A DNA stretch of 64,000 bases from positions 62,001-126,000 of the forward strand of contig NZ_NCSU01000008.1 in NCBI RefSeq assembly GCF_002088945.1, written 5' to 3'. The notes beneath the pieces were generated by a model that worked only from the letters and a program-made list of their open reading frames with translations, searched no databases and was not told where the DNA came from. This DNA comes from Henriciella pelagia (GTDB lineage Bacteria > Pseudomonadota > Alphaproteobacteria > Caulobacterales > Hyphomonadaceae). The position numbers and the translations under genes are program-made. The stretch's first letter is position 1, and every line of letters starts with the position of its first letter. This document shows, piece by piece, positions 33,791 to 43,196 of this stretch.

Positions 33791-36700
33791 TCAGTAGCGC
33801 AGACGCAATCCGACCGTGTAGGTGCGGCCGAGCGGATTGCCGACAAACGGATTATAGGAGAGTTCGAGGCGAGCCGGTGCCGGCTCCTCATCGGTGATGT
33901 TCTCGATACCGCCGGTCAGCTGCACTTCGGCAAATTCGACGGGGAGCGTCCAGGAGCCGTGCAGGTCATGCTGGATGTAGTCCGAAGCCGCGACACCGAA
34001 ATTGGTGGTGCCCGTGCCGGCAGCGGTCGGTCCGCGATTGTCTTCCACACCGCTCAGATAGTCGAGCGTGTAGCGCAGGTTGATATTGTCCAGCGCATAG
34101 TTGGCAATCAGGTTGCCTTTCAGCTCTGAAATCGGGGCTGCACTGCGATCAAGGTTGGCATAGCCCACCGCGTCGAAGGCCGGTGCGAATACGGTGCCGC
34201 TCAGCGAGAATTCGCGAACATCGTATTCGAGCGTGTAGGTGCCGTTGACACCAACCGTCGCAAGACCTGGGCCTGCATCGAAGTCATAGCTTGCCGCAAA
34301 GTCGATGCCGGATGTCTTCACCCCCGGACCATTGACGTTGTCGGCACGCACGCGCTGGATGTCGTTCCCGACGGTGACGCCCTGGATACACTGATTGTCG
34401 GCAAATGTGATCCGGTCAACGAGCGGATGCGAACAGTTGACCGGCAACGTGCCGGAGGTCTGACCATTGGCGACAGCACTCGCAACGGCCTGGACGGGCG
34501 TCAGTGTGAGCTCGTCCTCGAAGTCATAGCTCCAATAGTCGACCGACACGGACAGGCCGGCATTATCGTAAATTGCGCCAACATTATAAGTGAAGGCGGT
34601 CTCCGGGCTGAGGCCTGGATTGCCGAACGTATCGACCGATTTGAAGTTGTTCCCGGCTGCCGCAATGCCAACCAGGCCGGTAGTGAGGCGGCCTTCGCGG
34701 ACCACGCCCGGGCCGGGGCCGCGGAAAGTGGTGCCGGCCGAGCCACGCACGGTGAGCCATTCGGTCGGCGTGTAGCGGAGGGAAACTTTCGGATTGGTCG
34801 TCGAACCGATTGAACCACCGTAATCTTCGTATCGAACGGCGACGGTGGCTTCGAGATCATCGATGATCGGAAGGAAAACTTCGCCGAAGAGCGCGTAAAC
34901 GCTCTGTGACAAGCGGCTCTCGCGCGTCTGTCCAAGGAAGATCCAAGGTCCGAGCGGAAGGGGGCAGTCAACCTCTCCCTCGACCGGGCACGGGTTTACG
35001 TCAGCGTTCGACAGGTTGTTCAGCGGATCGCTGAAGAACTCATTGTGGCGATACTGGGCACCTACGGCATAAGCGAGGTTGCCGCCATTCAGCAGGATGC
35101 CAGATTCGCCTGACAGGACGGCGTCCAGAATGAGCGTTTCCTCGCTCTGGTCGGTGCCGTTCGGTTCGAACATGTAATCGAGCACTTCGCGGGAGTTCTC
35201 GTTGCCGGGTACATAGCCTGGATTGTCGATACCGAGGGCTGGATTGGCCGCATGGCCGTTCAGGAACGGGTTAAAGTAATAGCAGTCACCAACGCCAGCC
35301 GTTCCGGTCGCGCGGTCACAATTTTCGCCGCCGAAGCCTTCGAGGGAATCCTGCAAACGCTGACCGACCACATCCGGCGTGTAGAAGGTGCGATCCGATT
35401 CGAAGTAGGTTGCGGCGGTGTCGAGGGTCAGATTGTCAGTAATATCCCATGCGAAGCCACCTGAAACACGAAAGGCTTCGTCAATCGACTGGCCGACCTG
35501 GCCGCCTTTGCCGCCATAAAGCTCTTCATTGCCGCCAAAGCCGATGGGGCGGAAGAAAAGTATGGATGCATAGCTTCCGAACAGGTTGGCGAAACTGCCT
35601 GGCGTGCCCGGATCGGCTGCACCGCCTGCCAGGCCGGACTGGTTGATAAAAGCCTGGTAACCGGGATTGGTGTCGGGCACGAAAAAGGCCTGTGCACTTC
35701 CCGGTCCAAGCGGCCCCTGGGTTGGTGGGAAGCTGGGAGAATACCGGTTGTTGGTCTGATCCGTCTTCGCATAGAGGGCTTCAGCGTGAATACGGAAACT
35801 GGGTGACAGGTCCGCATCTGCCTGCGCGTAGACCTGGGTGCGGGTCTGGTCTTCAACCAGATTGTCGAACGGGACATAGTTGAAACGACAGATCGGGAAG
35901 CCCGAGAGCGTCCCGCCTGTACCGCCAATAGCGTCGCATGCACCGATCGCTGAACCGTCGACGGCAAGGCCCAGCGAGGTGCCGGCGGCGCCCTGCGAGA
36001 TCGGGCCGAGTTTTGGAATATAAGTGCCTGGATTGCCTAGCACCGACCACTGGGCCGGGTTGACGTCAAACGGACGGATGACGAAGTCACGCTCGGTGGT
36101 CGAGAGCTCGGACCGGACCTGCTGGCCGATGCCGATCATCACGTTCCCATTGTCGAAGTTCTTGCCGAAGAGGGCGCTGTATTCATAGTCGCCGTCAGAA
36201 CCGTCTATGGCGGTGAAGTCGCCCTTGAGCTCGATGCCGTCAAAGCCGGATTTGGTGATGAAGTTGGCCACGCCGGAAATGGCGTCTGATCCGTAGGTCG
36301 CTGCCGCACCATCTTTCAGAACTTCGATCCGCTCAAGCGCGAAGAGAGGGATGAGGTTGGTATTGGCAAAGCCATCGCCTGGCGAGTTGATGGTGCGGCG
36401 CCCGTTCATCAGCACCAGGTTGCGCGAGGCGCCGAGGTTTCTAAGGTTGATCGATCCTGTGCCCTGTGCGCCTTGAGCGTCACCGCTGAACTGGTTGGAG
36501 TCCCCAAGGACAGAGCCGACGGATGGAAGCGATTTGATGAATTCGAGCGGCGAGCTGATGCCGGAGGCGTCAAGCTCGGCAGAGTCGAAAACGTCCACCG
36601 GAAGCGCTGCATCTTCCGGCGTGCCTGCAATGAATGAGCCGGTGACCGTGACTTTTGTCTGACGCAGTTCCGCGCTGTCTTCGCCTGCCGGTGTTTCCAC

Positions 36701-36808
36701 GCTGATCGGAGTGTTGTCTTCCTGCGCCTTCGCCGTTGCGACGAAAGTCGTCCCCAATGCGACCGCAAGCGCCGACCGCGCACAGGTGTAGAGTAATTTG
36801 CCAGTCAA
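33791..36808 (-). CDS. TonB-dependent outer-membrane receptor
   Basis: A 1005-residue outer-membrane receptor. A signal peptide (ALAVALGTTFVATAKAQ) precedes a plug domain with VTVTGS and PVDVFDSAELD (about 50-180), including the RNLGASRNLVLMNGRR and ERIEVLKDGAAATYGSDAISGVANFIT segments. The barrel follows and ends in the aromatic terminal motif YTVGLRLRY. Receptors of this size in related bacteria import peptides, oligosaccharides or other large ligands using TonB energy; the substrate is not visible. The leader region at 36809-37121 is AT-rich. Confidence 0.93.
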   Translation of the reverse strand: MTGKLLYTCARSALAVALGTTFVATAKAQEDNTPISVETPAGEDSAELRQTKVTVTGSFIAGTPEDAALPVDVFDSAELDASGISSPLEFIKSLPSVGSVLGDSNQFSGDAQGAQGTGSINLRNLGASRNLVLMNGRRTINSPGDGFANTNLIPLFALERIEVLKDGAAATYGSDAISGVANFITKSGFDGIELKGDFTAIDGSDGDYEYSALFGKNFDNGNVMIGIGQQVRSELSTTERDFVIRPFDVNPAQWSVLGNPGTYIPKLGPISQGAAGTSLGLAVDGSAIGACDAIGGTGGTLSGFPICRFNYVPFDNLVEDQTRTQVYAQADADLSPSFRIHAEALYAKTDQTNNRYSPSFPPTQGPLGPGSAQAFFVPDTNPGYQAFINQSGLAGGAADPGTPGSFANLFGSYASILFFRPIGFGGNEELYGGKGGQVGQSIDEAFRVSGGFAWDITDNLTLDTAATYFESDRTFYTPDVVGQRLQDSLEGFGGENCDRATGTAGVGDCYYFNPFLNGHAANPALGIDNPGYVPGNENSREVLDYMFEPNGTDQSEETLILDAVLSGESGILLNGGNLAYAVGAQYRHNEFFSDPLNNLSNADVNPCPVEGEVDCPLPLGPWIFLGQTRESRLSQSVYALFGEVFLPIIDDLEATVAVRYEDYGGSIGSTTNPKVSLRYTPTEWLTVRGSAGTTFRGPGPGVVREGRLTTGLVGIAAAGNNFKSVDTFGNPGLSPETAFTYNVGAIYDNAGLSVSVDYWSYDFEDELTLTPVQAVASAVANGQTSGTLPVNCSHPLVDRITFADNQCIQGVTVGNDIQRVRADNVNGPGVKTSGIDFAASYDFDAGPGLATVGVNGTYTLEYDVREFSLSGTVFAPAFDAVGYANLDRSAAPISELKGNLIANYALDNINLRYTLDYLSGVEDNRGPTAAGTGTTNFGVAASDYIQHDLHGSWTLPVEFAEVQLTGGIENITDEEPAPARLELSYNPFVGNPLGRTYTVGLRLRY

Positions 36809-37121
36809 TGAATCCTCCCATGGTGAAGCTGGTAAGTCAGGTTCTCTTTGCGGAACCTTGACTTGCGCATGCTCGGAAATTGTAAGGCGGTCAAGCTACT
36901 TTAATATAGTTTGCATGCTCCAAATATGAACCGGTTTAAGGGCTGATTGGGGTTTTTCGAGATATAAATTCTAAAAATGCGAAATTTGCGGCAATAAAAT
37001 TGCGTCAACGCAGACTGTTTTTGGGTCAAAGCGTCCGGTGTTGCATTAAAATGACATCGCCTCACAAATGCATTTTCATGCTGTGGTTCCAATCTGTGCC
37101 GCATCATCCCATATCGCCTGC
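36809..37121. other. AT-rich intergenic region, divergent promoters
   Basis: No gene is seen in this 313-bp gap between the divergent receptor and rhomboid genes. AT-rich stretches around 36900-37070 contrast with the GC-rich surroundings and probably carry the promoters. No clear palindromic operator was found. Confidence 0.5.
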
Positions 37122-37811
37122 ATGCGAATTGATGAGCAGGAACAGGTCATCCCTCCTCCGCGTGAGCCGGTCTTCAACGGCTTCCCCCTTATTGTATTGC
37201 TGCTGTCGGGCGCGATCATTGCCGTGTCCCTGGCCGACCTGATGGGAGGAGGGGGGATTCGCGACTATCTCTGGAATCTCTGTGTCGTCGCTTACGATCC
37301 CGACACCACCTATGTCGGCAGGCCGCTGGGCGATGTCGGTCCGCTTTTCCTGCACGTTTTTCTTCATGGCAGCGTGTTTCACCTGTTCATGAACATGGCG
37401 ATGATGGTGGCTTTCGGGCCAGCCATCGCGAAGGCTTTCGGCGAGGATGTGAGGGGCGCGGCGGCCTTCATCGTCTTTTTCTTTGCCTGTGCCGGTGCGG
37501 GTGCGCTGGCCGAGATCGGCTGGGCCATGCTGCAGCAGGATCCCATCTTTGCGCTCGGCGCATCGTCTTCCCTGTCAGGCTTCTTCGCTGCAGCCGGATG
37601 GATGATGGGCGGTCTGCGCGGCGCGTTGCGCCTGTCGCTCCCCTGGCTGGTCATCAATCTGGTGATTGCGGTGGCCGGGCCGGACCTCGTGCAAAGCCTG
37701 CTGGGCATGCGCCTTGCCTGGGCCGCTCATATTGGCGGGCTCGTTGCCGGGTTCGTGCTGTTTCCCGTCATGATCAAGATCATGCGTCCCGGCATCCGCC
37801 TGCTGGACTAG
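37122..37811 (+). CDS. rhomboid family intramembrane serine protease
   Basis: A 229-residue membrane protein with about six hydrophobic segments. Catalytic Ser is in ALGASSSLSGFF and catalytic His in WAAHIGGLVAG, with the HLFMNM segment near the first core helix. Such proteases cut transmembrane substrates. The ATG at 37122 (MRIDEQE) is used; the upstream ATG at 37068 would add 18 residues without family character. It converges on the NrtR-like gene with a 4-bp overlap of ends. Confidence 0.9.
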   Translation: MRIDEQEQVIPPPREPVFNGFPLIVLLLSGAIIAVSLADLMGGGGIRDYLWNLCVVAYDPDTTYVGRPLGDVGPLFLHVFLHGSVFHLFMNMAMMVAFGPAIAKAFGEDVRGAAAFIVFFFACAGAGALAEIGWAMLQQDPIFALGASSSLSGFFAAAGWMMGGLRGALRLSLPWLVINLVIAVAGPDLVQSLLGMRLAWAAHIGGLVAGFVLFPVMIKIMRPGIRLLD

Positions 37812-38758
37812 TTGCCCTGCCTGACCGCCGGGGTGGCGATCCCGAGCGCTGCGCTGCGGCGGAATTTTTCGCGCTTGAAGCGGAACAGTTCAGCGGGCCG
37901 TCCGCCGGTTTCCGACATCATCTCGCCCGTGCCTTCGACCATGCCCATCCGGTCAAGCGCGCGCCGGAAATTCTGCTTGTGCAGCGGCAGGCCGAGAATG
38001 CCTTCGCTCACCGTCTGCAGGGCCGAAAGCGTGAAGCGCTCGGGCATGAGTTCGAAGACGACCGGGCGATAGCGGATCTTGCCGCGAAGGCGTCCCATGG
38101 CAGTGGCAAGGATACGGCGGTGGTCAGACGCCATCGGTTCGCCAAGTTTTACATCGGGTATGGGCAGGCCTGCATCGCGCGCGCATTCGGTCACGAGGCC
38201 GGCCTCGTAAAGCAGCTCATAGCGTTCGAGAACCCGGTCATCGATCCAGTCCTGACCGCCAAGACCAAAGGCGAGATTGGCGCGCGCCTGGCGAGTATCG
38301 CTGCCGGCGGCCCAGGTGCGCAGGCGCGGTGCGATTTCGGCATCGATGAGGGCCGGCCGGCCGCCGCGATGGTCTTCCCATGGGAAATGGCTGTACCAGC
38401 CGCGCCATTTTGCTTCGAGGACTTCCGGCAGGCGCTGCTGGTCCGGTGTCAGGCCGAGATAGCCGACCGAGACGACACGGGCGTTGGACGGCACATCAAT
38501 GAGGGTGGCTTCCGGCGTTTCGCGGTCGCGGTCGCCAAATGTGTAGAGCTGTTCGACATAACCCAGGTCGAACCCTGTCTGTTCGCGGACCCAGCCGCGC
38601 AGGGCAAGTTCGAAGGTGCGGTGGCGTTCCGGGTCGAAGGCACCGAAGGGCAGGGCGCGCAGATCGCCCTGTCGGCTGGTGACAAGCACGCTGGGCGTGC
38701 CGCCATCGGTCGCAACGATCACGACGGACAGGCCGATGATCAGGGCGGTCTTGCTCAC
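37808..38758 (-). CDS. Nudix-domain regulator, NrtR-like
   Basis: A 316-residue protein with an N-terminal Nudix-like domain (about 1-150) and a C-terminal winged helix (RYRPVVFELMPERFTLSALQ, then KQNFRRALDRMGMVEGTG), the arrangement of NrtR regulators of NAD metabolism. The canonical Nudix box (GX5EX7REUXEEXGU) is not obvious, which suggests a sensor rather than an enzyme. It overlaps the HD-domain gene by 4 nt (ATGA), so both are coupled. The target operon is not in the window. Confidence 0.82.
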   Translation of the reverse strand: MSKTALIIGLSVVIVATDGGTPSVLVTSRQGDLRALPFGAFDPERHRTFELALRGWVREQTGFDLGYVEQLYTFGDRDRETPEATLIDVPSNARVVSVGYLGLTPDQQRLPEVLEAKWRGWYSHFPWEDHRGGRPALIDAEIAPRLRTWAAGSDTRQARANLAFGLGGQDWIDDRVLERYELLYEAGLVTECARDAGLPIPDVKLGEPMASDHRRILATAMGRLRGKIRYRPVVFELMPERFTLSALQTVSEGILGLPLHKQNFRRALDRMGMVEGTGEMMSETGGRPAELFRFKREKFRRSAALGIATPAVRQGN

Positions 38759-39381
38759 CGGCGGTTTTCCTTCTCGGCAAGCAGGGTTTCGTGCCGGTCG
38801 ATAAAGGTCTTTTGCGCGAGCGTCGGGGCCTGCGGGTCAAGCTCCAGCCGGATAGAGCGGGGCGGGGAGCCGAAGAAACGGTCGGCTTCAGCGGTTCCGA
38901 ACCCTGCCAGCTGGGTCGCTTCATACCAGGCGCAGATATGGTCGGCGCGTTTGATCAGGCGTTTCAGGCTGGCGGGCATACGGGCTGGGAGGCCGAAGCG
39001 GATATGGATGGCCTCTGACAGGCGGTTTTCGATCTCCTTGTAGCCATCGCCGAGCACGGCCTTGAATGGCGAAATCATGTCGCCGATGACGTATTCTGCG
39101 GCGTCATGGTGCAGCGCCATCAACCGTTCGCCGGGGCGTAGCCCAGGCTCCAGCAGGCCGCAGATCGATTCCACGACCACACTGTGCTGGGCGACCGAAA
39201 AAGCGTGGTCTCCAATGGTCTGGCCATTCCACCGTGCAACGCGGGCAAGACCGTGCGCAATGTCATCCACCTCAATGTCCACGGGGGACGGATCCATCAG
39301 GTCAAGGCGGCGTCCCGACAGCATTCTCTGCCAGACGCGGGCCGGGACTTTTTTTGGAACGGGGACGGGACGTGAACTCAT
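38755..39381 (-). CDS. HD-domain phosphohydrolase, YfbR-like
   Basis: A 208-residue HD-family protein. The metal-binding set includes H in AFSVAQHSVVV, the HD pair in LHHDAAEYVIGD, and a late Asp in KRADHICAWYEA. It resembles 5'-deoxynucleotidases of the YfbR group, which dephosphorylate nucleoside monophosphates. The ATGA overlap with the NrtR-like gene suggests a nucleotide or NAD link. Start at 39381 follows no strong Shine-Dalgarno. Confidence 0.85.
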   Translation of the reverse strand: MSSRPVPVPKKVPARVWQRMLSGRRLDLMDPSPVDIEVDDIAHGLARVARWNGQTIGDHAFSVAQHSVVVESICGLLEPGLRPGERLMALHHDAAEYVIGDMISPFKAVLGDGYKEIENRLSEAIHIRFGLPARMPASLKRLIKRADHICAWYEATQLAGFGTAEADRFFGSPPRSIRLELDPQAPTLAQKTFIDRHETLLAEKENRR

Positions 39382-39533
39382 GGGGGCACTGTTTAATCAT
39401 CTGGAAAGCGGGGTAAAGAAAAGCCCTCATTTTGCTTACCAATTGCGGCAGTTAAGCCGCGATCTGATCAGGTCTCGTTAAGGCCTGCGGGTCATAGTCG
39501 GCTCAACGAAACAAAGATAAGCCCCGAGGCGTG

Positions 39534-39689
39534 ATGACGATGGTGGAATTGGTGATGAGCGTAGCAAACAATACAGCTACAGCGTGGTGGGTCCTGGCTG
39601 GCGCGGCCTTGATCATTACGGTTGAGGCCGCCCGTTCCAGCAAGCACATCCTGTGGGGTGACATCGGCGAAGACGACCACGACGACTAG
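39534..39689 (+). CDS. small single-pass membrane protein
   Basis: A 51-codon ORF with one clear hydrophobic segment (AWWVLAGAALIITVEAA, about residues 17-33) and an acidic tail (WGDIGEDDHDD). GAGG lies 5 nt before the ATG at 39534; another ATG at 39540 is in frame. It sits in the 313-bp gap between the HD gene and the FabH-like gene, and stops 5 bp before the convergent FabH-like stop. No family recognised. Topology (N-in or N-out) is not decided. Confidence 0.55.
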   Translation: MTMVELVMSVANNTATAWWVLAGAALIITVEAARSSKHILWGDIGEDDHDD

Positions 39690-39694
39690 TCGCG

Positions 39695-40813
39695 TCAGCC
39701 GACCTTTTCGACAAAGACCGTCCCGGCAGAATAGCCTGCTCCAAAGGAGCAGATGAGGCCCTTGTCGCCGGGTCTGAAGTCGCTGGAATGCTTGTGGAAA
39801 GCGATGATCGAGCCGGCCGATGATGTATTGGCGTACTCGTCGAGGACGGTCGGGCTCTCATCGTCCGAGGCTTCGTGGCCGAGCACCTTGGTCGAAATCA
39901 GCCGGTTCATGTTGGCATTGGCCTGATGCAGCCAGAGGCGGCGGAGCTGTTCGGGCTTGAGGTCGAGGCGATCAAGCTCCGACAGGATCATCTCCGACAC
40001 CATCGGCACCACTTCCTTGAACACTTTTCGGCCTTCCTGGACGAAAAGCTTGTCCGGCTGACCAATGCCAGACGGGTCGGCGCGGTTGAGGAAGCCGAAA
40101 TTGTTGCGGATATTGTTCGAGAATTTCGTCTTGAGATGCGTGCCGAGGATTTTCCAGTGGGTTTTCGGCGCGATGGAGACGTCCTCGACAAGCACGGCTG
40201 TGGCAACATCGCCGAAGATGAAATGGCTGTCGCGATCAGTCCAGTTGAGGTGACCGGAGGTGATTTCCGGATTTACCATCAGCACTGATTTCGCATTGCC
40301 CGCGCGGATGAAATCGGCCGCTGTCTGGATGCCGAACGTGGCCGATGAGCAGGCGACATTCATGTCAAAGGAAAAGCCATCAATGCCGAGCGCCTCCTGC
40401 ACTTCGATCGCCATCGCCGGGTAGGCGCGCTGCATGTTGGAGGCGGCGCAGATGACGGCGTCGACATCCTTCGGGTCACGGCCTGCCGTCTCCAGCGCCT
40501 GACGGGCCGCCTTTACGGCGATCTCGGCGAGGATGGAGATTTCCTCATTTGACCGCTCGGGGATGACCGGGCGCATCAAGGCCGGGTCAATCACGCCTGT
40601 CTTTTCAACGACATAGCGCGATTTGATGCCAGACGCCTTCTCGATGAATTCGGTCGAGGAGTGCGTCTTGGCCTCGACATCGCCAGCCGTGATGGCAGCT
40701 TCGTTTTCCCGGTTCCAACGGTCGGCCCAGGCATTGTAGCTCTCGACCAGTTCAGCATTCGTGACGGAATAGGGCGGCGTCCACAGGCCGGTTGCCGAAA
40801 TGACGGGTGTCAT
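39695..40813 (-). CDS. beta-ketoacyl-ACP synthase III-like protein
   Basis: A 372-residue FabH-like condensing enzyme. Catalytic Cys in NVACSSATFG (about residue 155), His in LHQANANMN and Asn in EYANTSSAGS form the FabH triad. It is longer than classic FabH (about 317) and resembles the 373-residue type that elongates octanoyl-CoA to beta-ketodecanoyl-ACP in Pseudomonas, bypassing FabH. That substrate is an inference from length and family. Cytoplasmic, fatty acid synthesis. Confidence 0.87.
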   Translation of the reverse strand: MTPVISATGLWTPPYSVTNAELVESYNAWADRWNRENEAAITAGDVEAKTHSSTEFIEKASGIKSRYVVEKTGVIDPALMRPVIPERSNEEISILAEIAVKAARQALETAGRDPKDVDAVICAASNMQRAYPAMAIEVQEALGIDGFSFDMNVACSSATFGIQTAADFIRAGNAKSVLMVNPEITSGHLNWTDRDSHFIFGDVATAVLVEDVSIAPKTHWKILGTHLKTKFSNNIRNNFGFLNRADPSGIGQPDKLFVQEGRKVFKEVVPMVSEMILSELDRLDLKPEQLRRLWLHQANANMNRLISTKVLGHEASDDESPTVLDEYANTSSAGSIIAFHKHSSDFRPGDKGLICSFGAGYSAGTVFVEKVG

Positions 40814-40923
40814 GAGGTTTCAAATTCTCCCATTGTCCGGCTCGTGGCAGCGACCGGAGTATCATGTGGGCCAGACTAGACCCAAGCGGGCGGCAACGTC
40901 GAGGCCGGCCCTGCGCAAACGTG

Positions 40924-41136
40924 TCAGTCGGCCTTGTCCTTCCAGTCTTCCTCGCGGCGTTTTTCCTCTCGCCAGTCATCCTCTGCCTGTTCTGCGGCAG
41001 CAACGCAGTCGAGGCGGGCGCGCTGGTCGACAATCTCGTCGCAGGCCCCCTCATCGCTGACATATGGGCGTTCCCAGCTGGCGCATCCGGCAAGGGCGAT
41101 AAGGCCGGTCAGGGCGGCGATGGCACTGGTTTTCAT
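40924..41136 (-). CDS. small lipoprotein, unknown
   Basis: A 70-residue lipoprotein: signal MKTSAIAALTGLIALAGC (Cys at residue 18), then a short charged domain with two Cys (GACDEI, RLDCVA) and a strongly charged tail (WREEKRREEDWKDKAD). Start at 41136 overlaps the tag stop by 4 nt (ATGA), so it is co-translated. No function is assigned. Confidence 0.72.
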   Translation of the reverse strand: MKTSAIAALTGLIALAGCASWERPYVSDEGACDEIVDQRARLDCVAAAEQAEDDWREEKRREEDWKDKAD

Positions 41137-41735
41137 GAATAAAGCTCCTGTATTTCCCGGTGGCGAGGGCACCGCGTCTCATGGTCGTTGACCATACCGA
41201 CAGCCTGCATGAAGGCATAGACAATTACCGGGCCGCAGAACTTGAATCCCTTCTTCTTGAGGGCTTTCGACATGTCTTCTGACAAAGGCGTCCTGGCCTG
41301 TACCTGGCTGATGTCGGTGAGCTGGTTGACGATGGGCTTGCCGCCGGTGAACGCCCACAGCCAGTCGGAGAAGTTTTCGCCGGCGTCCATCATGTCGAGA
41401 TAGACCTGCGCATTGCCGATCGTGGCCTGGATCTTCTTGGGGCTGCGGATGATGCCCGGATTCTGCAGGGCTTTTTCAATGCGGGTGGCATCCCAGCGGG
41501 CAATGCTTTCCGGCTCGAAGAGGTCAAACTCCTCGCGGATGGTGTCACGTTTCCTGAGGATGGTGATCCAGGACAGGCCTGCCTGCATGCCGTCCAGTTG
41601 CAGCTTTTCCCAGAGAGCGCGCGGGTCGTATTCGGGCACGCCCCATTCCTCGTCATGATAAGCGCGGTAAAGCACATCATCTGCCGGGGCCCATCGGCAG
41701 GCCAGCGTTTCGTCAGGCGAGAGATTCATTCCCAT
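41133..41735 (-). CDS. tag: DNA-3-methyladenine glycosylase I
   Basis: A 200-residue base-excision repair enzyme that removes 3-methyladenine from DNA. The CRWA segment near the N terminus, EEWGVPEYDPRALWEKLQLDGMQAGLSW, and the zinc-ligand region VNDHETRC are typical. Start is at 41735 or the in-frame ATG at 41729. It overlaps the end of the ygfZ-like gene by about 20 nt and the small lipoprotein start by 4 nt, so the three genes form one operon. Confidence 0.93.
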   Translation of the reverse strand: MGMNLSPDETLACRWAPADDVLYRAYHDEEWGVPEYDPRALWEKLQLDGMQAGLSWITILRKRDTIREEFDLFEPESIARWDATRIEKALQNPGIIRSPKKIQATIGNAQVYLDMMDAGENFSDWLWAFTGGKPIVNQLTDISQVQARTPLSEDMSKALKKKGFKFCGPVIVYAFMQAVGMVNDHETRCPRHREIQELYS

Positions 41736-42546
41736 CGGTCAAGCTTGCCGCCATTTCATTGGAAAGCCAATCGGGCGTTTCGAGTTCGGCCGGTTTTCCC
41801 GCGGCTGACAGGGTTTCGCCGTCCTCCAGCGCCCTGGCGAGGCGGTCTGTGCGAAGGCGCGCGAGGGCGTGCGTGGCGCTCGCGCTGGTAACTTCGCCGA
41901 CGGCGTTTCCAGCTGTAACCTCTTGTGCGGGCGTGATATTTTCCGCGTGGAGGACATAGGTGCGCTTGCGGATCTTGCCGCGGCGATGGGTGCGGCTGAC
42001 GACTTCCTGGCCGACAAAGCAGCCCTTCTTGAGGTCGACGCCGCCCATGCGGTCCATATTGATCTCCCATGGGAAGACGTCTGCGCCCTGGAAGTCGCTG
42101 CCCCACTCAGCAATGCCGGCGGGGATGCGGATCGCGTCCCATTCCTCGGGCGTAAGTTCCGGGGCGGAACCTGTCGCAACCACGCCGCGACCGGGCAGGT
42201 CAGCCGAGCGTGGGTCTGCCGGGAAATCGTCGCCAATCGCTGCTGCGAGCCTGCCGTTGACAGCGATCTCGACCTTGGCGCGCAGGCGGAACATCATCAG
42301 GCGTTTGGAGAGGTCGCCGGCAGCATTGGTAGCGACATCGAGTTCAGCGCCGGTTTCTGTGCGATGGGCGATGAAGTCCGCGATCACTTTGCCCTGCGGG
42401 GTAAGCAGGGCGCCGTAGCGGGCTTCTCCGGCCTGCCAGTTCTGGGTGTTGTTGGTGACCAGCCGCTCCAGCAGGGCGAGCGTATCAGGGCCGTCGAGGA
42501 CGAGGATGGAGCGGTTCGGGACAATGCGTGTTTCCATAGGAGGCAT
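41713..42546 (-). CDS. ygfZ: folate-binding protein YgfZ/IBA57-like
   Basis: A 277-residue GcvT-like protein that helps assemble or repair iron-sulfur clusters using tetrahydrofolate. The diagnostic KGCFVGQEVVSR motif (about residue 172) is intact. Length is close to normal. The start is either ATG 42546 or ATG 42537; I keep the longer. It overlaps tag downstream, so DNA repair and iron-sulfur maintenance genes share a transcript. Cytoplasmic. Confidence 0.92.
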   Translation of the reverse strand: MPPMETRIVPNRSILVLDGPDTLALLERLVTNNTQNWQAGEARYGALLTPQGKVIADFIAHRTETGAELDVATNAAGDLSKRLMMFRLRAKVEIAVNGRLAAAIGDDFPADPRSADLPGRGVVATGSAPELTPEEWDAIRIPAGIAEWGSDFQGADVFPWEINMDRMGGVDLKKGCFVGQEVVSRTHRRGKIRKRTYVLHAENITPAQEVTAGNAVGEVTSASATHALARLRTDRLARALEDGETLSAAGKPAELETPDWLSNEMAASLTDGNESLA

Positions 42547-42650
42547 TTAGGATATCCGCCGGGATACGCCAGAAATTTCCGTAACTGTGAGCAGTTTTCA
42601 GGCAGGCCGAAACCGGGCCGATCATGGGCCGATGGCTGGCCGATTCCCGT

Positions 42651-43196
42651 CTATTTGGCGCTGCGGCCGTTTTTGTCGAGCGCAGCGAGGATGGCTGCGC
42701 CGAGCGCGCTCTTGATCATGCCGCCGACAATGAACGGGACGACGCCGGACAGGAAGGCGGCTTCGGGGCCGATGATTGTCGCGAGCCAGGCCCAGCCCAT
42801 GGCCAGTATGAGGAGGTGCAATGTGATGAAGGCGCCAAAGCGGGAGACGTGGCTCTTTGCGATCGTGCGGGTGGCGACACCGGCAAGGAAGCCGGCAATC
42901 GGGAAGGAAAAGAGGAAGCCCGCGGTCGGGCCGACAAAGGCGGCCGCGCCATTCCCGTTTGCAAGCACAGGCAAGCCTAGAGCCGCAAGGCCGAGCCAGG
43001 AGACGATCGCAGCGAGACCCATGCGCGGACCGGCGATGGCACCAACCAGGAGGACGGCGAGCGTCTGCAGGGTGATAGGGACCGGCACCATCGGGACGGC
43101 TGCATAGGACGAGGCCGTCAGCAGCGCGACGCCAGCGATCAGAATGGCGGTCTTGCGAAGGAGCTGGATGCGGCCGGTCATGATGGAGGCTTGCAT
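42651..43196 (-). CDS. bioY: BioY biotin transporter S component
   Basis: A 181-residue integral membrane protein with about five to six hydrophobic segments and the BioY pattern (PMVPVPITLQTLAVLLVGAI, then VLANGNGAAAFVGPTAGFLFSFP). BioY binds biotin with or without an energy-coupling module; no ecfA/T genes are nearby. Start ATG 43196 or 43181 are both possible; neither has a clear Shine-Dalgarno. A search of the upstream 170 bp by eye found no BioR-type TTATnnATAA box. Confidence 0.9.
   Translation of the reverse strand: MQASIMTGRIQLLRKTAILIAGVALLTASSYAAVPMVPVPITLQTLAVLLVGAIAGPRMGLAAIVSWLGLAALGLPVLANGNGAAAFVGPTAGFLFSFPIAGFLAGVATRTIAKSHVSRFGAFITLHLLILAMGWAWLATIIGPEAAFLSGVVPFIVGGMIKSALGAAILAALDKNGRSAK

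Noticed and set aside
37598-39043. A long plus-strand open frame (about 480 codons) opposite the NrtR-like and HD genes
   Set aside because: It lies antisense to two genes with clear family motifs and shows no motif itself; long antisense frames are expected in GC-rich DNA.
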